Source of the DNA: Mesorhizobium sp. M1B.F.Ca.ET.045.04.1.1
GTDB taxonomy: Bacteria; Pseudomonadota; Alphaproteobacteria; Rhizobiales; Rhizobiaceae
Length of the DNA stretch: 64,000 bases
Assembly: GCF_003952465.1 (NCBI RefSeq)
Contig: NZ_CP034448.1
Coordinates: forward strand, 5,309,001-5,373,000
Direction: 5' to 3'
Below the pieces are notes generated by a model. The model made no database searches. It was not told the origin of the DNA and saw only the letters and a program-made list of their open reading frames with translations. The position numbers were made by a program, and so were the translations under genes. Positions 10,942 through 18,618 of this stretch are shown piece by piece (position 1 is the stretch's first letter; the number at the start of each line of letters is the position of its first letter).

Positions 10942-11881
10942 AGTAGAACCGGTAGTCCTGGGCGATCTCGTCGCCCAGCCTGGTGTTGTCGCGGATGAAT
11001 TCGGCCAGGAACTCGTGCAGGCCGTGGTCGAAAATATCCTTGATCGACCCCTTCTTCAGCATCGCCTGGGTTTTCTCGGCCGTGGCATGGCAGGCATGGC
11101 GCTCGCCATAGTCGTCAGCGAGGAACTTCAGGTGCTCGCCGAGGAAGCGGTAGCAGAAGGTGAGCGAGCGCGGCATACGCACATTGAGGATCAGATAGTC
11201 GGCAATGTTGGTCGGCTTGTAGTCGGCGTCATAGACCCAGCGATAGGAACGGTGCGCCGACACCGAGCGCAGAATCGATTCCCATTGATAATTGTCGAGC
11301 GTCGAACCGACCCAGGAGATCGACGGCAAGAGCACATAGTATTTCACGTCGAGGATGCGGGCCGTGTTGTCGGCGCGCTCGACATAGGTGCCGAGCTGCG
11401 AGAAATCGAAGATCTCGTTACGCAGCATGGTGCCGTAGAACGAGCCGCGGATCAGCGCCGTCTCTCGCTTGATGGCGTCGAGCACCGTCGGCAGGTCGCG
11501 CTCGTCGATCGGCGTTGCCAGCATGCGCTTCAGCGACATCCAGGCCTCGTTGATGCTCTCCCAGGTCTCGCGAGTCAGCGCGGTGCGCACCATGCGCGCG
11601 TTGTTGCGCGCCGTCTCGATCGACGACATCGTGCTCGACGGATTGGACGTGTCGCGCAGCAGGAAATCCGAGACATTGCCGACCGTGTAATCCTGGTATT
11701 TTTGGCTGAAGGCAACATCGGAGCCGGCGCTGAGCAGCACCGAGTTCCATTCCTCGGACGCGTTCTGGGTACGCGTCAGAGCCATGCGCAGGCCGGCGTC
11801 GACCAGGCGCGCCATGTTTTCGGCCCGCTCGATATAGCGGTTCATCCAGTAGAGACCGTTGGCGGTGCGGCCCAAAAGCAT
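10940..11881 (-). CDS. Alpha-E domain protein of the Anbu cluster
   Basis: Helical protein of 313 residues matching the alpha-E (DUF403) family; the diagnostic N-terminus MLLGRTANGLYWMNRYIE followed by RAENMARL is intact. ATG 11881 has GAGG nine bases upstream, better than a TTG 21 bases earlier. The family has no known enzymatic residues and is thought to form a partner of the circularly permuted ATP-grasp protein encoded upstream. In most genomes the two genes are adjacent; here a 448-bp repeat-bounded module with its own gene lies between them. The C-terminal stop codon is contributed by a palindromic repeat. Confidence 0.88.
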   Translation of the reverse strand: MLLGRTANGLYWMNRYIERAENMARLVDAGLRMALTRTQNASEEWNSVLLSAGSDVAFSQKYQDYTVGNVSDFLLRDTSNPSSTMSSIETARNNARMVRTALTRETWESINEAWMSLKRMLATPIDERDLPTVLDAIKRETALIRGSFYGTMLRNEIFDFSQLGTYVERADNTARILDVKYYVLLPSISWVGSTLDNYQWESILRSVSAHRSYRWVYDADYKPTNIADYLILNVRMPRSLTFCYRFLGEHLKFLADDYGERHACHATAEKTQAMLKKGSIKDIFDHGLHEFLAEFIRDNTRLGDEIAQDYRFY

Positions 11882-11904
11882 ATCAACATGCCTCGATTTC
11901 AAGC

Positions 11905-11931
11905 GAGTAGCGAATAGCGAATAGCGAATAG
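11905..11931 (+). repeat. Left inverted repeat, three CGAATAG heptads
   Basis: GAGTAG plus three tandem CGAATAG units. It is the exact inverse of 12326-12352 and ends 24 bases upstream of the alpha-E start codon. Confidence 0.9.
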
Positions 11932-11944
11932 CGGAAAAGAGATT

Positions 11945-12310
11945 TCATAGCTTTTGTTGCAGGCTCCTGATCATCGAACGCAGCATTTTTCCGATTTCGT
12001 CAGCCTGGCCAAGCAGGCTGGCGACCTCCGCTTCGACCATCAATCCTACCTCTCCGCACAGAATGAGATGTGTCTCCAATTCTTTCAGGGAACCCTGCGC
12101 CATGCGAAGAAATTGGATGAAAGCTCCTGTATTTTCTCGGCCATGACCTTCCGCGACATTCGCCGCGATGGAAGCCGCCGAGCGTCGTACCTGAGAGGTC
12201 ATTCCGTATGCTTCGCTGTTAGGAAAAGCTTTCGTGGCCGAGTAGCAATCCACTGCCAGACGCAGGGCCGCCTTCCAAACAATTAGGTCTCTGTAAGAAT
12301 TGATTGCCGT
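11945..12310 (-). CDS. Four-helix-bundle protein, 23S rRNA intervening-sequence (S23) family, start codon lost
   Basis: The frame encodes the whole S23-type fold: an N-terminal SYRDLIVW motif, then YGMTSQVRRSAASIAANVAEG and a C-terminal helix pair, about 121 residues as is usual. Family members occur inside 23S rRNA intervening sequences and as stand-alone chromosomal genes and form pentameric four-helix bundles; function is unknown. No ATG exists at the expected place. Codon 12308-12310 is ACG, preceded by AGGGG at ideal spacing, exactly where homologues have ATG before Ala-Ile. Otherwise translation could start at GTG 12253, which would remove the first helix. It may thus be poorly expressed or decaying. 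It lies inside inverted repeats within the Anbu cluster. Confidence 0.7.
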   Translation of the reverse strand, partial: TAINSYRDLIVWKAALRLAVDCYSATKAFPNSEAYGMTSQVRRSAASIAANVAEGHGRENTGAFIQFLRMAQGSLKELETHLILCGEVGLMVEAEVASLLGQADEIGKMLRSMIRSLQQKL

Positions 12311-12325
12311 CGTATCCCCTCTTCC

Positions 12326-12352
12326 CTATTCGCTATTCGCTATTCGCTACTC
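12326..12352 (-). repeat. Right inverted repeat, three CTATTCG heptads
   Basis: Exact reverse complement of 11905-11931. It ends seven bases before the stop codon of the ATP-grasp gene. Confidence 0.9.
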
Positions 12353-12359
12353 ACTCACT

Positions 12360-13796
12360 TCAATCATCTAGCACCCACGTATCCTTCGTCCCGCCGCCCT
12401 GCGAGGAATTGACCACCAGCGACCCTTTCTTCAGGGCAACGCGCGTCAGGCCGCCCGGCACGAGTTGGATCCGGTCCGAGACCAGGACATAGGGCCTGAG
12501 ATCGACGTGGCGCGGCGCCAGTCCCTTCTCGGTCAGGATCGGACAGGTCGACAGCGCAAGCGTCGGCTGGGCGATGTAGTTCGCCGGCTTTGCCTGCAGC
12601 TTCTTGGCGAACGCCTCACATTCCTTCCTGGTCGCCGCCGGGCCGACCAGCATGCCGTAACCGCCGGAGCCGTGCACTTCCTTGATCACGAGCTCGCCGA
12701 TGTGCTCGAGCACATATTTCAGGCTGTCCGGCTCCGAACAGCGCCAGGTCGGGATGTTGCCGAGGATCGCCTTGCGGCCGGTGTAGAACTCGACGATCTC
12801 CGGCATGTAGGAATAGATCGCCTTGTCGTCGGCGATGCCGGTTCCCGGCGCGTTGGCGATGGTGATGTTGCCGGCGCGATAGACATCCATGATGCCCGGC
12901 ACGCCGAGCGCCGAATCCGGCCGGAAGGTCAGCGGATCGAGGAAGGCGTCGTCGACGCGCCGGTAGAGCACGTCGATCTGCTTGTAGCCCTCTGTGGTGC
13001 GCATCGTGACATGGCCGTCGACCACGCGCAGGTCCTGCCCCTCGACCAGTTGCACCCCCATCTGGTCGGCGAGGAAGGCGTGCTCGAAATAGGCGGAGTT
13101 GTAGCTACCCGGCGTCAGCACGGCTATGGTCGGCGCGCCCTTGGCGCCTTGCGGCCGCACCGCCGCCAGCGACTGGCGCAAGAGCTGCGGATAATTCTCG
13201 ACCGGCCGCACCTTGATCTGCTGGAACAGTTCCGGGAAGAGCTGCATCATCGTCTCGCGGTTCTCCAGCATGTAGGAGACGCCGGACGGCGTGCGGGCGT
13301 TGTCCTCGAGCACGTAGAATTCGTTCTCGCTGGTGCGGACGATGTCGACGCCGATGATGTGGGTGTAGACGCCCGCCGGCGGTCTTACCCCGATCATCTC
13401 GGGCAGGAAGGCTTCATTCTTTGCGATAAGATCCCTGGGAACGCGGCCGGCGCGCAGGATTTCCTGACGGTGATAGATGTCGTCGAGGAAGGCGTTCAGC
13501 GCCTGCACGCGCTGCTCGATGCCCTGGGTGAGCCGGCGCCACTCCTGGCCGGAAATGATGCGCGGGACGATGTCGAAAGGGATCAGCCGCTCGGAGGCTT
13601 CCTGCTCGCCATAGACGGCGAAAGTAATGCCGGTTTTGCGGAAGACGCGCTCGGCGTCCTGCATTTTCTGGGTGAGCCTGGCCGGGTCCTGTTCCTTCAG
13701 CCAGCGATCGTAAGCCTGATATGGTCTTCTCAATCCGGAAACTTCCGGAAGCATTTCGTCGAACGCTGCCAATCGCGTACTCCCCTCTGAAGCCAT
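12360..13796 (-). CDS. Circularly permuted ATP-grasp protein of the Anbu cluster
   Basis: Protein of 478 residues of the circularly permuted ATP-grasp type 2 family (formerly DUF404/DUF407). Recognisable stretches are YVLEDNARTPSGVSYMLENR near residue 155, where Glu and Asn would bind metal and nucleotide, and VHGSGGYGMLVGP near 370, the nucleotide loop. ATG 13796 has GAGG eight bases upstream; an earlier TTG is less likely. The fold predicts ATP-dependent amide bond formation, so with alpha-E, transglutaminase and Anbu it may attach and remove a peptide or amino acid tag. This role has been proposed from gene neighbourhood only. It is the first gene of the cluster. Confidence 0.88.
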   Translation of the reverse strand: MASEGSTRLAAFDEMLPEVSGLRRPYQAYDRWLKEQDPARLTQKMQDAERVFRKTGITFAVYGEQEASERLIPFDIVPRIISGQEWRRLTQGIEQRVQALNAFLDDIYHRQEILRAGRVPRDLIAKNEAFLPEMIGVRPPAGVYTHIIGVDIVRTSENEFYVLEDNARTPSGVSYMLENRETMMQLFPELFQQIKVRPVENYPQLLRQSLAAVRPQGAKGAPTIAVLTPGSYNSAYFEHAFLADQMGVQLVEGQDLRVVDGHVTMRTTEGYKQIDVLYRRVDDAFLDPLTFRPDSALGVPGIMDVYRAGNITIANAPGTGIADDKAIYSYMPEIVEFYTGRKAILGNIPTWRCSEPDSLKYVLEHIGELVIKEVHGSGGYGMLVGPAATRKECEAFAKKLQAKPANYIAQPTLALSTCPILTEKGLAPRHVDLRPYVLVSDRIQLVPGGLTRVALKKGSLVVNSSQGGGTKDTWVLDD

Positions 13797-13940
13797 TTCA
13801 CTGGCCTCGCCTGAGAAAAGCAAGCGCAATCGGTGATTTGAGAGGCCGCGGCGGCCGCTCGATGGAATTTGCCTAAGATTAGGGCAGCGCGATCGATGCC
13901 AGGTCAGGCTCTGCCTCGCGGCCGGGCACTGCCGGGACGA

Positions 13941-14177
13941 TCAAAACGCCCGGAAGGTAACGATGGTGAAGGTGTCCTTGATTCCGGGCAGAATCTGCAC
14001 CCTCTCATTGACGAAGTGGCCGATGTCTTCCTCGTCATCGACATAGAATTTTGCGAGCAGGTCATAATTGCCGGCGGTCGAGTAGATTTCGGAGGCGATC
14101 TCGGCATCGGCGAGCGCGCTGGCGACCTCATAGGCTTTGCCCAGATCGCACTTTATCTGCACGAAAAATGCCTTCAT
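13941..14177 (-). CDS. Stand-alone Lrp/AsnC ligand-binding domain protein
   Basis: Small protein of 78 residues consisting only of the RAM-type ligand-binding domain of Lrp/AsnC regulators, without helix-turn-helix. The pattern is beta-alpha-beta-beta-alpha-beta, with MKAFFVQIKCDLGKAYEVA at the N-terminus and the typical AGNYDLLAKFYVDD centre. Such proteins assemble as ring-shaped oligomers and bind amino acids; some modulate full-length Lrp proteins. It is upstream of the Anbu cluster in the same direction with a 144-base gap, so a functional link is possible but not shown. Confidence 0.8.
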   Translation of the reverse strand: MKAFFVQIKCDLGKAYEVASALADAEIASEIYSTAGNYDLLAKFYVDDEEDIGHFVNERVQILPGIKDTFTIVTFRAF

Positions 14178-14465
14178 TGCCGATCCTGTGAGCTTCTACG
14201 CGAATAAGCGGCCCTTGTGGCAGACTGGCGACGGGCTTTCAAGCATCAGGCTGCACGCGCCTTGGCGACCGCTTGCCGCAATCCCCCGACCGGCGTGCCG
14301 CGCCGGTACAGGCTGCCGCCGGCAACGAGCGTAGGAGTGCTCCACAGCCGAGCATCGGTCTGGCCCATCGGTGGCGCCAAGAATCTTCCAGCAGCGATGA
14401 AACCGCGGCGTGCCGACGCGCGTATGTTAGATTGCGTCAGCAAAGCGAATTCCGGGAGACAGGCC

Positions 14466-14885
14466 GTGCGCCGCTTATTGTTCGCATTAGCTCTCATTCC
14501 AATGCTCATCGCTTCGATCGCCTCCGCCGGCGACGCCGAGATCAAGGCGGCGCAGACGGTCATCGACAGCCAGCTCAAAGCCTTCCTCGCCGATGACGGC
14601 GCCACCGCCTACAGCTTCGCGGCACCGAACGTGAAGCGGATCTTCCCGACCGTCGACACCTTCATGAACATGGTGACCAATGGCTACGCGCCGGTGCGCA
14701 GGCCGCAGAGCTACTCCTTCGGCAAGGTCGAGCAGACCGGTCCGGCCTCGATCATCCAGCAGGTGCTGATCGTCGGACCCGACGGCAAAGACTATGAGGC
14801 GGTCTATACGCTGGAGCAGCAGCCGGACGGCAGCTTCAAGATCACCGGCTGCAGCCTGCGCGCCTCGACCTCGGTCAGTACTTGA
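14466..14885 (+). CDS. Exported DUF4864 protein
   Basis: Protein of 139 residues starting at GTG 14466 behind GGGAGAC. Residues 1-20 form a signal peptide (VRRLLFALALIPMLIASIAS). The mature part starts GDAEIKAAQTVIDSQLKAF and has the alpha plus beta-sheet pattern of the NTF2-like DUF4864 family; GPASIIQQVLIVGPDG and YTLEQQPDGSFKITGC are typical strands. Function is unknown. It is convergent with the SDR gene, with only nine bases between them. A longer frame upstream has no signal sequence at its start and is not favoured. Confidence 0.7.
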   Translation: MRRLLFALALIPMLIASIASAGDAEIKAAQTVIDSQLKAFLADDGATAYSFAAPNVKRIFPTVDTFMNMVTNGYAPVRRPQSYSFGKVEQTGPASIIQQVLIVGPDGKDYEAVYTLEQQPDGSFKITGCSLRASTSVST

Positions 14886-14894
14886 CGCGGTCGA

Positions 14895-15620
14895 TCAATA
14901 CCGCGCCCTTCCGCCAGACATGTCAAACACCGCGCCGGTATTGAAGCTTGAGGCGTCGGAACAGAGCCAGAGAACCAGCGCCGCGACCTCCTCCACCGCT
15001 CCGAGCCGCTTCAGCGGGCTGGCGCCGACCATGTCGCTGACGACCTCGTTTCCGAGACGCCGGATAAGATCGGTGTCGATCGGACCTGGCGCGACGCAGT
15101 TGACGCGGATGTCGGTGTCGCAGACCTCACGCGATAGGGCCTTGGTGAAGGCAATGATGCCCGCGCTCGCCGCCGAATAGACCGCAAGGTTCGGCAATCC
15201 TTCCTTGCCGGCGAGCGACCCCATATTGACGATGCGGCCGTTGCCGGCCTTGCGCATGACAGGCAGGACCTGATGCGTGACCTCGAAGGTGCCGATGACG
15301 TTCACACCAACGATGCGCTGCCACTCGGCCGGATCGAAAGCCTCGAAGCCAAGGTAGGGACCAAGATAGCCCGCATTGTTGACGAGAATGTCGACCCGCC
15401 CCGTCCTGGCGACGACCTCGCCAAGGGCAGTGCTTATGTCCTGCGCCTTGGTAACGTCGACGGTCTGGCTGCGGATTCCGTCGGCAGGCGCAGGGTCAGC
15501 GTCCCATATCCAGACGTCTGCACCCGACCGGGCTAACAGCGTGGCGACGCCCCTGCCAATGCCCCTTGAGCCGCCGGTCACGATCGCCGTCTTGCCGGCA
15601 AAGTCGTATGTTACGTTCAT
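14895..15620 (-). CDS. Short-chain dehydrogenase/reductase, FabG-like
   Basis: Classical SDR of 241 residues. The cofactor motif TGGSRGIGRG is at 15-24, the NNAG motif near 80, and the catalytic Ser-Tyr-Lys set is visible as GSLAGKEG..., YSAAS and K at about 137, 150 and 163. The acidic residue after the second strand (WIWDAD) suggests NAD rather than NADP. Substrate is unknown; the FabG-like sequence would suit a hydroxyacyl or sugar alcohol substrate. It stands alone, convergent with the DUF4864 gene and separated from tgt by 66 bases. Confidence 0.82.
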   Translation of the reverse strand: MNVTYDFAGKTAIVTGGSRGIGRGVATLLARSGADVWIWDADPAPADGIRSQTVDVTKAQDISTALGEVVARTGRVDILVNNAGYLGPYLGFEAFDPAEWQRIVGVNVIGTFEVTHQVLPVMRKAGNGRIVNMGSLAGKEGLPNLAVYSAASAGIIAFTKALSREVCDTDIRVNCVAPGPIDTDLIRRLGNEVVSDMVGASPLKRLGAVEEVAALVLWLCSDASSFNTGAVFDMSGGRARY

Positions 15621-15686
15621 GCTGATCCCCAGGGCACCAAGTCTGCTCCCGGGAGCGGCCGCCCGTCAATTGCGGGGACGGAGCGG

Positions 15687-16817
15687 CTAGATGGCCGGAA
15701 TATCGCCTCTCGCCCAGCCTTCCGAAATCTCGGCCGCGCGCGTCTCGAAGGCTTTGGCCTCGATCGCGGCGCGGATGTCCTGCATCAGCTTCTGGTAGTA
15801 GGACAGGTTGTTCCAGGTGAGCAGCATCGCCCCCAGCGACTCCTGCGAGCGCACCAGATGGTGCAGATAGGCGCGGGAATAGTCGCGGGCGGCCGGGCAG
15901 TCGCTCTCCTCGTCCAGCGGGCGCGGATCATCGGCATGGCGGGCGTTGCGCAGGTTGATCTTGCCGCGGCGCGTGTAGGCGAGGCCATGGCGGCCGGCGC
16001 GCGTCGGCATCACGCAGTCGAACATGTCGATGCCGCGCGCCACCGATTTCAAGATGTCGTCGGGCGTGCCGACGCCCATCAGATAGCGCGGCCTGTTGGC
16101 CGGCAGTTCCGGACAGGTGATGTCGAGCATTTCCAGCATCACGGCCTGCGGCTCGCCGACCGCCAGCCCACCGACGGCATAGCCCTTGAGGTCCATCGCC
16201 TTCAGCGCCTGCGCCGAGCGCACGCGCATGACCGCGCTGTCGCCGCCCTGCACGATGCCGAACATGGCCTTGCCCGGCTGGTCGCCGAACGCCGTCTTGC
16301 AGCGCTCGGCCCAGCGCAGCGACAGTTCCATGGCGCGCTCGATCTCCGTCGGCTTGGCCGGAAGCGCCGTGCATTCGTCGAGCTGCATCTGAATGTCGGA
16401 ATCGAGCAGCCCCTGGATCTCGATCGACCGCTCCGGCGACATCTCGTAGGGCGCGCCGTCGATATGCGAGCGGAAGGTGACGCCCTTTTCGCTGAGTTTT
16501 CTCAGCTTCGACAGCGACATGACCTGGAAGCCGCCGCTGTCGGTCAGGATCGGGTGCGGCCAGCGCGCGAACTCATGCAGGCCGCCGAGCTTCGCCACGC
16601 GCTCCGCGCCTGGCCTGAGCATCAGGTGATAGGTGTTACCGAGGATGATGTCGGCGCCGACGCCGCGCACCTGGTCCATATACATGGCCTTGACGGTGCC
16701 GCCGGTTCCGACCGGCATGAAGGCCGGCGTGCGGATCTCGCCGCGCGGCATGCTTATGACGCCGCGCCGCGCCTTGCCGTCGATGGCGATGAGCTTGAAG
16801 GAGAAAGTCTCAGCCAT
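15687..16817 (-). CDS. tgt: Queuine tRNA-ribosyltransferase
   Basis: tRNA-guanine transglycosylase, 376 residues, which exchanges guanine 34 of Asp, Asn, His and Tyr tRNAs for preQ1. Clear family blocks are TPAFMPVGTGGTVKAM near residue 30, the LTDSGGFQVMSL segment with the general-acid Asp near 92, and MPTRAGRHG near 270 containing the nucleophile region. The start ATG 16817 is supported by the MAETFSFKL N-terminus of relatives; the open frame continues upstream through a different gene. It follows queA and a small protein gene in the same direction, so two steps of queuosine synthesis are co-transcribed. Confidence 0.95.
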   Translation of the reverse strand: MAETFSFKLIAIDGKARRGVISMPRGEIRTPAFMPVGTGGTVKAMYMDQVRGVGADIILGNTYHLMLRPGAERVAKLGGLHEFARWPHPILTDSGGFQVMSLSKLRKLSEKGVTFRSHIDGAPYEMSPERSIEIQGLLDSDIQMQLDECTALPAKPTEIERAMELSLRWAERCKTAFGDQPGKAMFGIVQGGDSAVMRVRSAQALKAMDLKGYAVGGLAVGEPQAVMLEMLDITCPELPANRPRYLMGVGTPDDILKSVARGIDMFDCVMPTRAGRHGLAYTRRGKINLRNARHADDPRPLDEESDCPAARDYSRAYLHHLVRSQESLGAMLLTWNNLSYYQKLMQDIRAAIEAKAFETRAAEISEGWARGDIPAI

Positions 16818-17079
16818 CGAATTCCTTGTCATGCACCGGCGCGCCGGGTGCCTGTTGGTCGAGCGACTGCCTGTAGCGGATGCAGCCGCGCATGAATTTC
16901 GGCCAGGGGGGCACGGCGATCGCCGGCTCGGTCTTTTCCGGCAGCAGGTCCCAAAGACCCGGATGATGCCAGCACAGATCATGGCCGGTCGCATCGCGGT
17001 GGGTGCGGATGCCGGCGCGCAGCTTCTTCACTTCCGCGATCAAAGCGTCGCGGTCCATCGTGTCGAGATCATCGTCCAT
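16810..17079 (-). CDS. Conserved small protein between queA and tgt
   Basis: Protein of 89 residues with a charged N-terminal helix (MDDDLDTMDRDALIAEVKKL) and a second part rich in Trp, His and Cys (ATGHDLCWHHPGLWDLLPE). ATG 17079 has GGAG seven bases upstream. Its stop overlaps the tgt start by eight bases and its start overlaps the queA stop by eleven bases, so the three genes are translationally coupled. The Cys-His rich centre might hold a metal or just be structural. I do not recognise a described family; a role in tRNA modification would be a guess from position. Confidence 0.7.
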   Translation of the reverse strand: MDDDLDTMDRDALIAEVKKLRAGIRTHRDATGHDLCWHHPGLWDLLPEKTEPAIAVPPWPKFMRGCIRYRQSLDQQAPGAPVHDKEFDG

Positions 17080-18157
17080 CGTTCGTCTCCGCTCGGAAAA
17101 GCAGGCTGGAGTCGCCGTAGGAGTAGAATCTGTAGCGGCTCTCGATGGCATGCGCATAGGCCGAACGCATCGTCTCCAGTCCGCTGAAGGCCGAGACCAG
17201 CATGAACAGCGTCGAGCGCGGCAGATGGAAATTGGTCATCAGCATGTCGGCCGTCCGGAAGCGGTAGCCGGGCGTGATGAAGATATCGGTCGGCCCTGAC
17301 CAGGCTTCGATCCTGCCATCGTCGCGGGCGGCACTTTCCAGGAGGCGCAGCGACGTCGTGCCGACGGCGACGATTCGACCTCCCCGCGCCTTGGCCGCGT
17401 TGAGCGCATCCGCCGTCTCGGCTGTCACCGAGCCGGTTTCGGCATGCATCTTGTGGTCGGCGGTGTCGTCGGCCTTGACCGGCAGGAAGGTGCCGGCGCC
17501 GACATGCAGCGTGACGAAGCGGCGTTCGACACTTTTGGCGTCGAGCGCGGCAAACAGCTCCGGCGTGAAATGCAGCCCTGCGGTGGGCGCGGCGACGGCG
17601 CCCTCTTCCCTGGCATAGATGGTCTGGTAGTCGCTGCGGTCGCGCTCGTCGTCGTCGCGCTTCGAGGCGATGTAAGGCGGCAGCGGAATGTGGCCGACGG
17701 CGTGCATCGCCTCGTCGAGGAATGGGCCGGAAAGATCGAAGCCGAGCAGCGCTTCGCCGGCCTCGCCCTTCTCGATCACCGTCGCATCGAGCTGCCCGAG
17801 GAAGCAGGAATTCTGGTCATGGCCGAAATGGATGCGGTCGCCCACGGCGATGCGCTTGCCCGGCCGCATGAAAGCCAGCCAGCGGTCGGGCGCCACCCGC
17901 ATGTGCAGCGTCGCCTCGACCTGCGCCATCGCCTCGCCGCGCCTGCGGATGCCTTTCAGCTGCGCCGGAATAACCTTGGTGTCGTTGAACACCAGCACGT
18001 CGCCTTCTCTCAACAGCGACGGCAGATCGCGCGCCGTTCGATCCTCCAGGCCTTGGCCTGGTCTGACGATCAGCATCCTGGCGCTGTCGCGCGGCTCGGC
18101 CGGGCGCAGCGCGATGCGCTCCTCCGGCAGGTCGAAATCGAAAAGATCGACGCGCAT
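17069..18157 (-). CDS. queA: S-adenosylmethionine:tRNA ribosyltransferase-isomerase
   Basis: Enzyme of 362 residues that transfers and rearranges the ribosyl part of S-adenosylmethionine onto preQ1-tRNA to make epoxyqueuosine. Family blocks are at the N-terminus (MRVDLFDFDLPEERIALRP), in GDVLVFNDTKVIPAQL near 55-70, and in AAPTAGLHFT near 190; the C-terminal FITPGYRF and NFHLPRSTL are also intact. ATG 18157 overlaps the stop codon of the upstream transporter gene (TGATG). It is followed by a small protein and tgt, forming a queuosine operon. Confidence 0.95.
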   Translation of the reverse strand: MRVDLFDFDLPEERIALRPAEPRDSARMLIVRPGQGLEDRTARDLPSLLREGDVLVFNDTKVIPAQLKGIRRRGEAMAQVEATLHMRVAPDRWLAFMRPGKRIAVGDRIHFGHDQNSCFLGQLDATVIEKGEAGEALLGFDLSGPFLDEAMHAVGHIPLPPYIASKRDDDERDRSDYQTIYAREEGAVAAPTAGLHFTPELFAALDAKSVERRFVTLHVGAGTFLPVKADDTADHKMHAETGSVTAETADALNAAKARGGRIVAVGTTSLRLLESAARDDGRIEAWSGPTDIFITPGYRFRTADMLMTNFHLPRSTLFMLVSAFSGLETMRSAYAHAIESRYRFYSYGDSSLLFRAETNDGR

Positions 18158-18612
18158 CAGAACAGCCGGATGAGCAGCGCTCCGGCGAGCAGCAACACGG
18201 CCCCGGCGACGCGGCCAAGCGAGATCTCGCGCACTGCGACACCGAGGAAGCCGGCGCGGTCGACCAGCATACCGGCGATCAGCTGGCCGGCGACCAGGAA
18301 GGCCATCAGCGCGGCCGCACCGATGCGCGGCGTGAGGATGGTGGAGAGCGTGACATAGAAGCCGCCGAGCATGCCGCCGGCAACGAACAGCCACGGTGCC
18401 GGCGCCTTCCAGTCGAGCGAGATGCCCTGCAGCCTGATCACCGCGACCGCGATGATGCCGAGCACGATGGCGCCCGACAGGAAGGAAAAGGCTGCGGCCG
18501 CGACCGGAAGGCCGAGACCGCGTGCCAATTGCGAATTGATCGGCGCCTGGATGGCGATGAAGGCGCCGGACAGGATGCCAAGCAGGGACCAGACAGCGCC
18601 CATCATTGTCAT
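18157..18612 (-). CDS. DMT-superfamily membrane protein, DUF606/YdcZ type
   Basis: Hydrophobic protein of 151 residues with five predicted membrane helices, matching the short DUF606 branch of the drug/metabolite transporter superfamily. These half-size proteins dimerise to make a transporter of normal size. The N-terminus (GAFIAIQAPINSQLARGLG) and the LTPRIGAAALMAFLVAGQL block near 92-110 are typical. It is directly upstream of queA, and its stop overlaps the queA start, but no functional tie to queuosine is evident unless it carries a pathway-related molecule. The substrate is unknown. Confidence 0.75.
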   Translation of the reverse strand: MTMMGAVWSLLGILSGAFIAIQAPINSQLARGLGLPVAAAAFSFLSGAIVLGIIAVAVIRLQGISLDWKAPAPWLFVAGGMLGGFYVTLSTILTPRIGAAALMAFLVAGQLIAGMLVDRAGFLGVAVREISLGRVAGAVLLLAGALLIRLF

Positions 18613-18618
18613 TCTGCC

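Larger units (their letters stand above)
11905..12352. mobile_element. 448-bp module with perfect 27-bp heptad inverted repeats carrying an S23-type gene
   Basis: The left end (11905-11931) reads GAGTAG followed by three CGAATAG heptads; the right end (12326-12352) is its exact reverse complement. Between them lies one gene of the four-helix-bundle S23 family. The module fills the space between the ATP-grasp stop codon (seven bases away) and the alpha-E ribosome site, so it interrupts an otherwise conserved operon without damaging either gene. No transposase is encoded. Similar heptad repeats next to S23-type genes suggest a non-autonomous mobile unit, which is inference. Confidence 0.6.

Noticed and set aside
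11905..12352. CRISPR-like array from CGAATAG repeats
   Set aside because: Units are seven bases in direct tandem without spacers, and the two blocks are inverse to each other; no cas gene is near.
16818..16994. N-terminal extension of tgt
   Set aside because: Homologues start at MAETFSFK; the extension overlaps the small coupled gene between queA and tgt.
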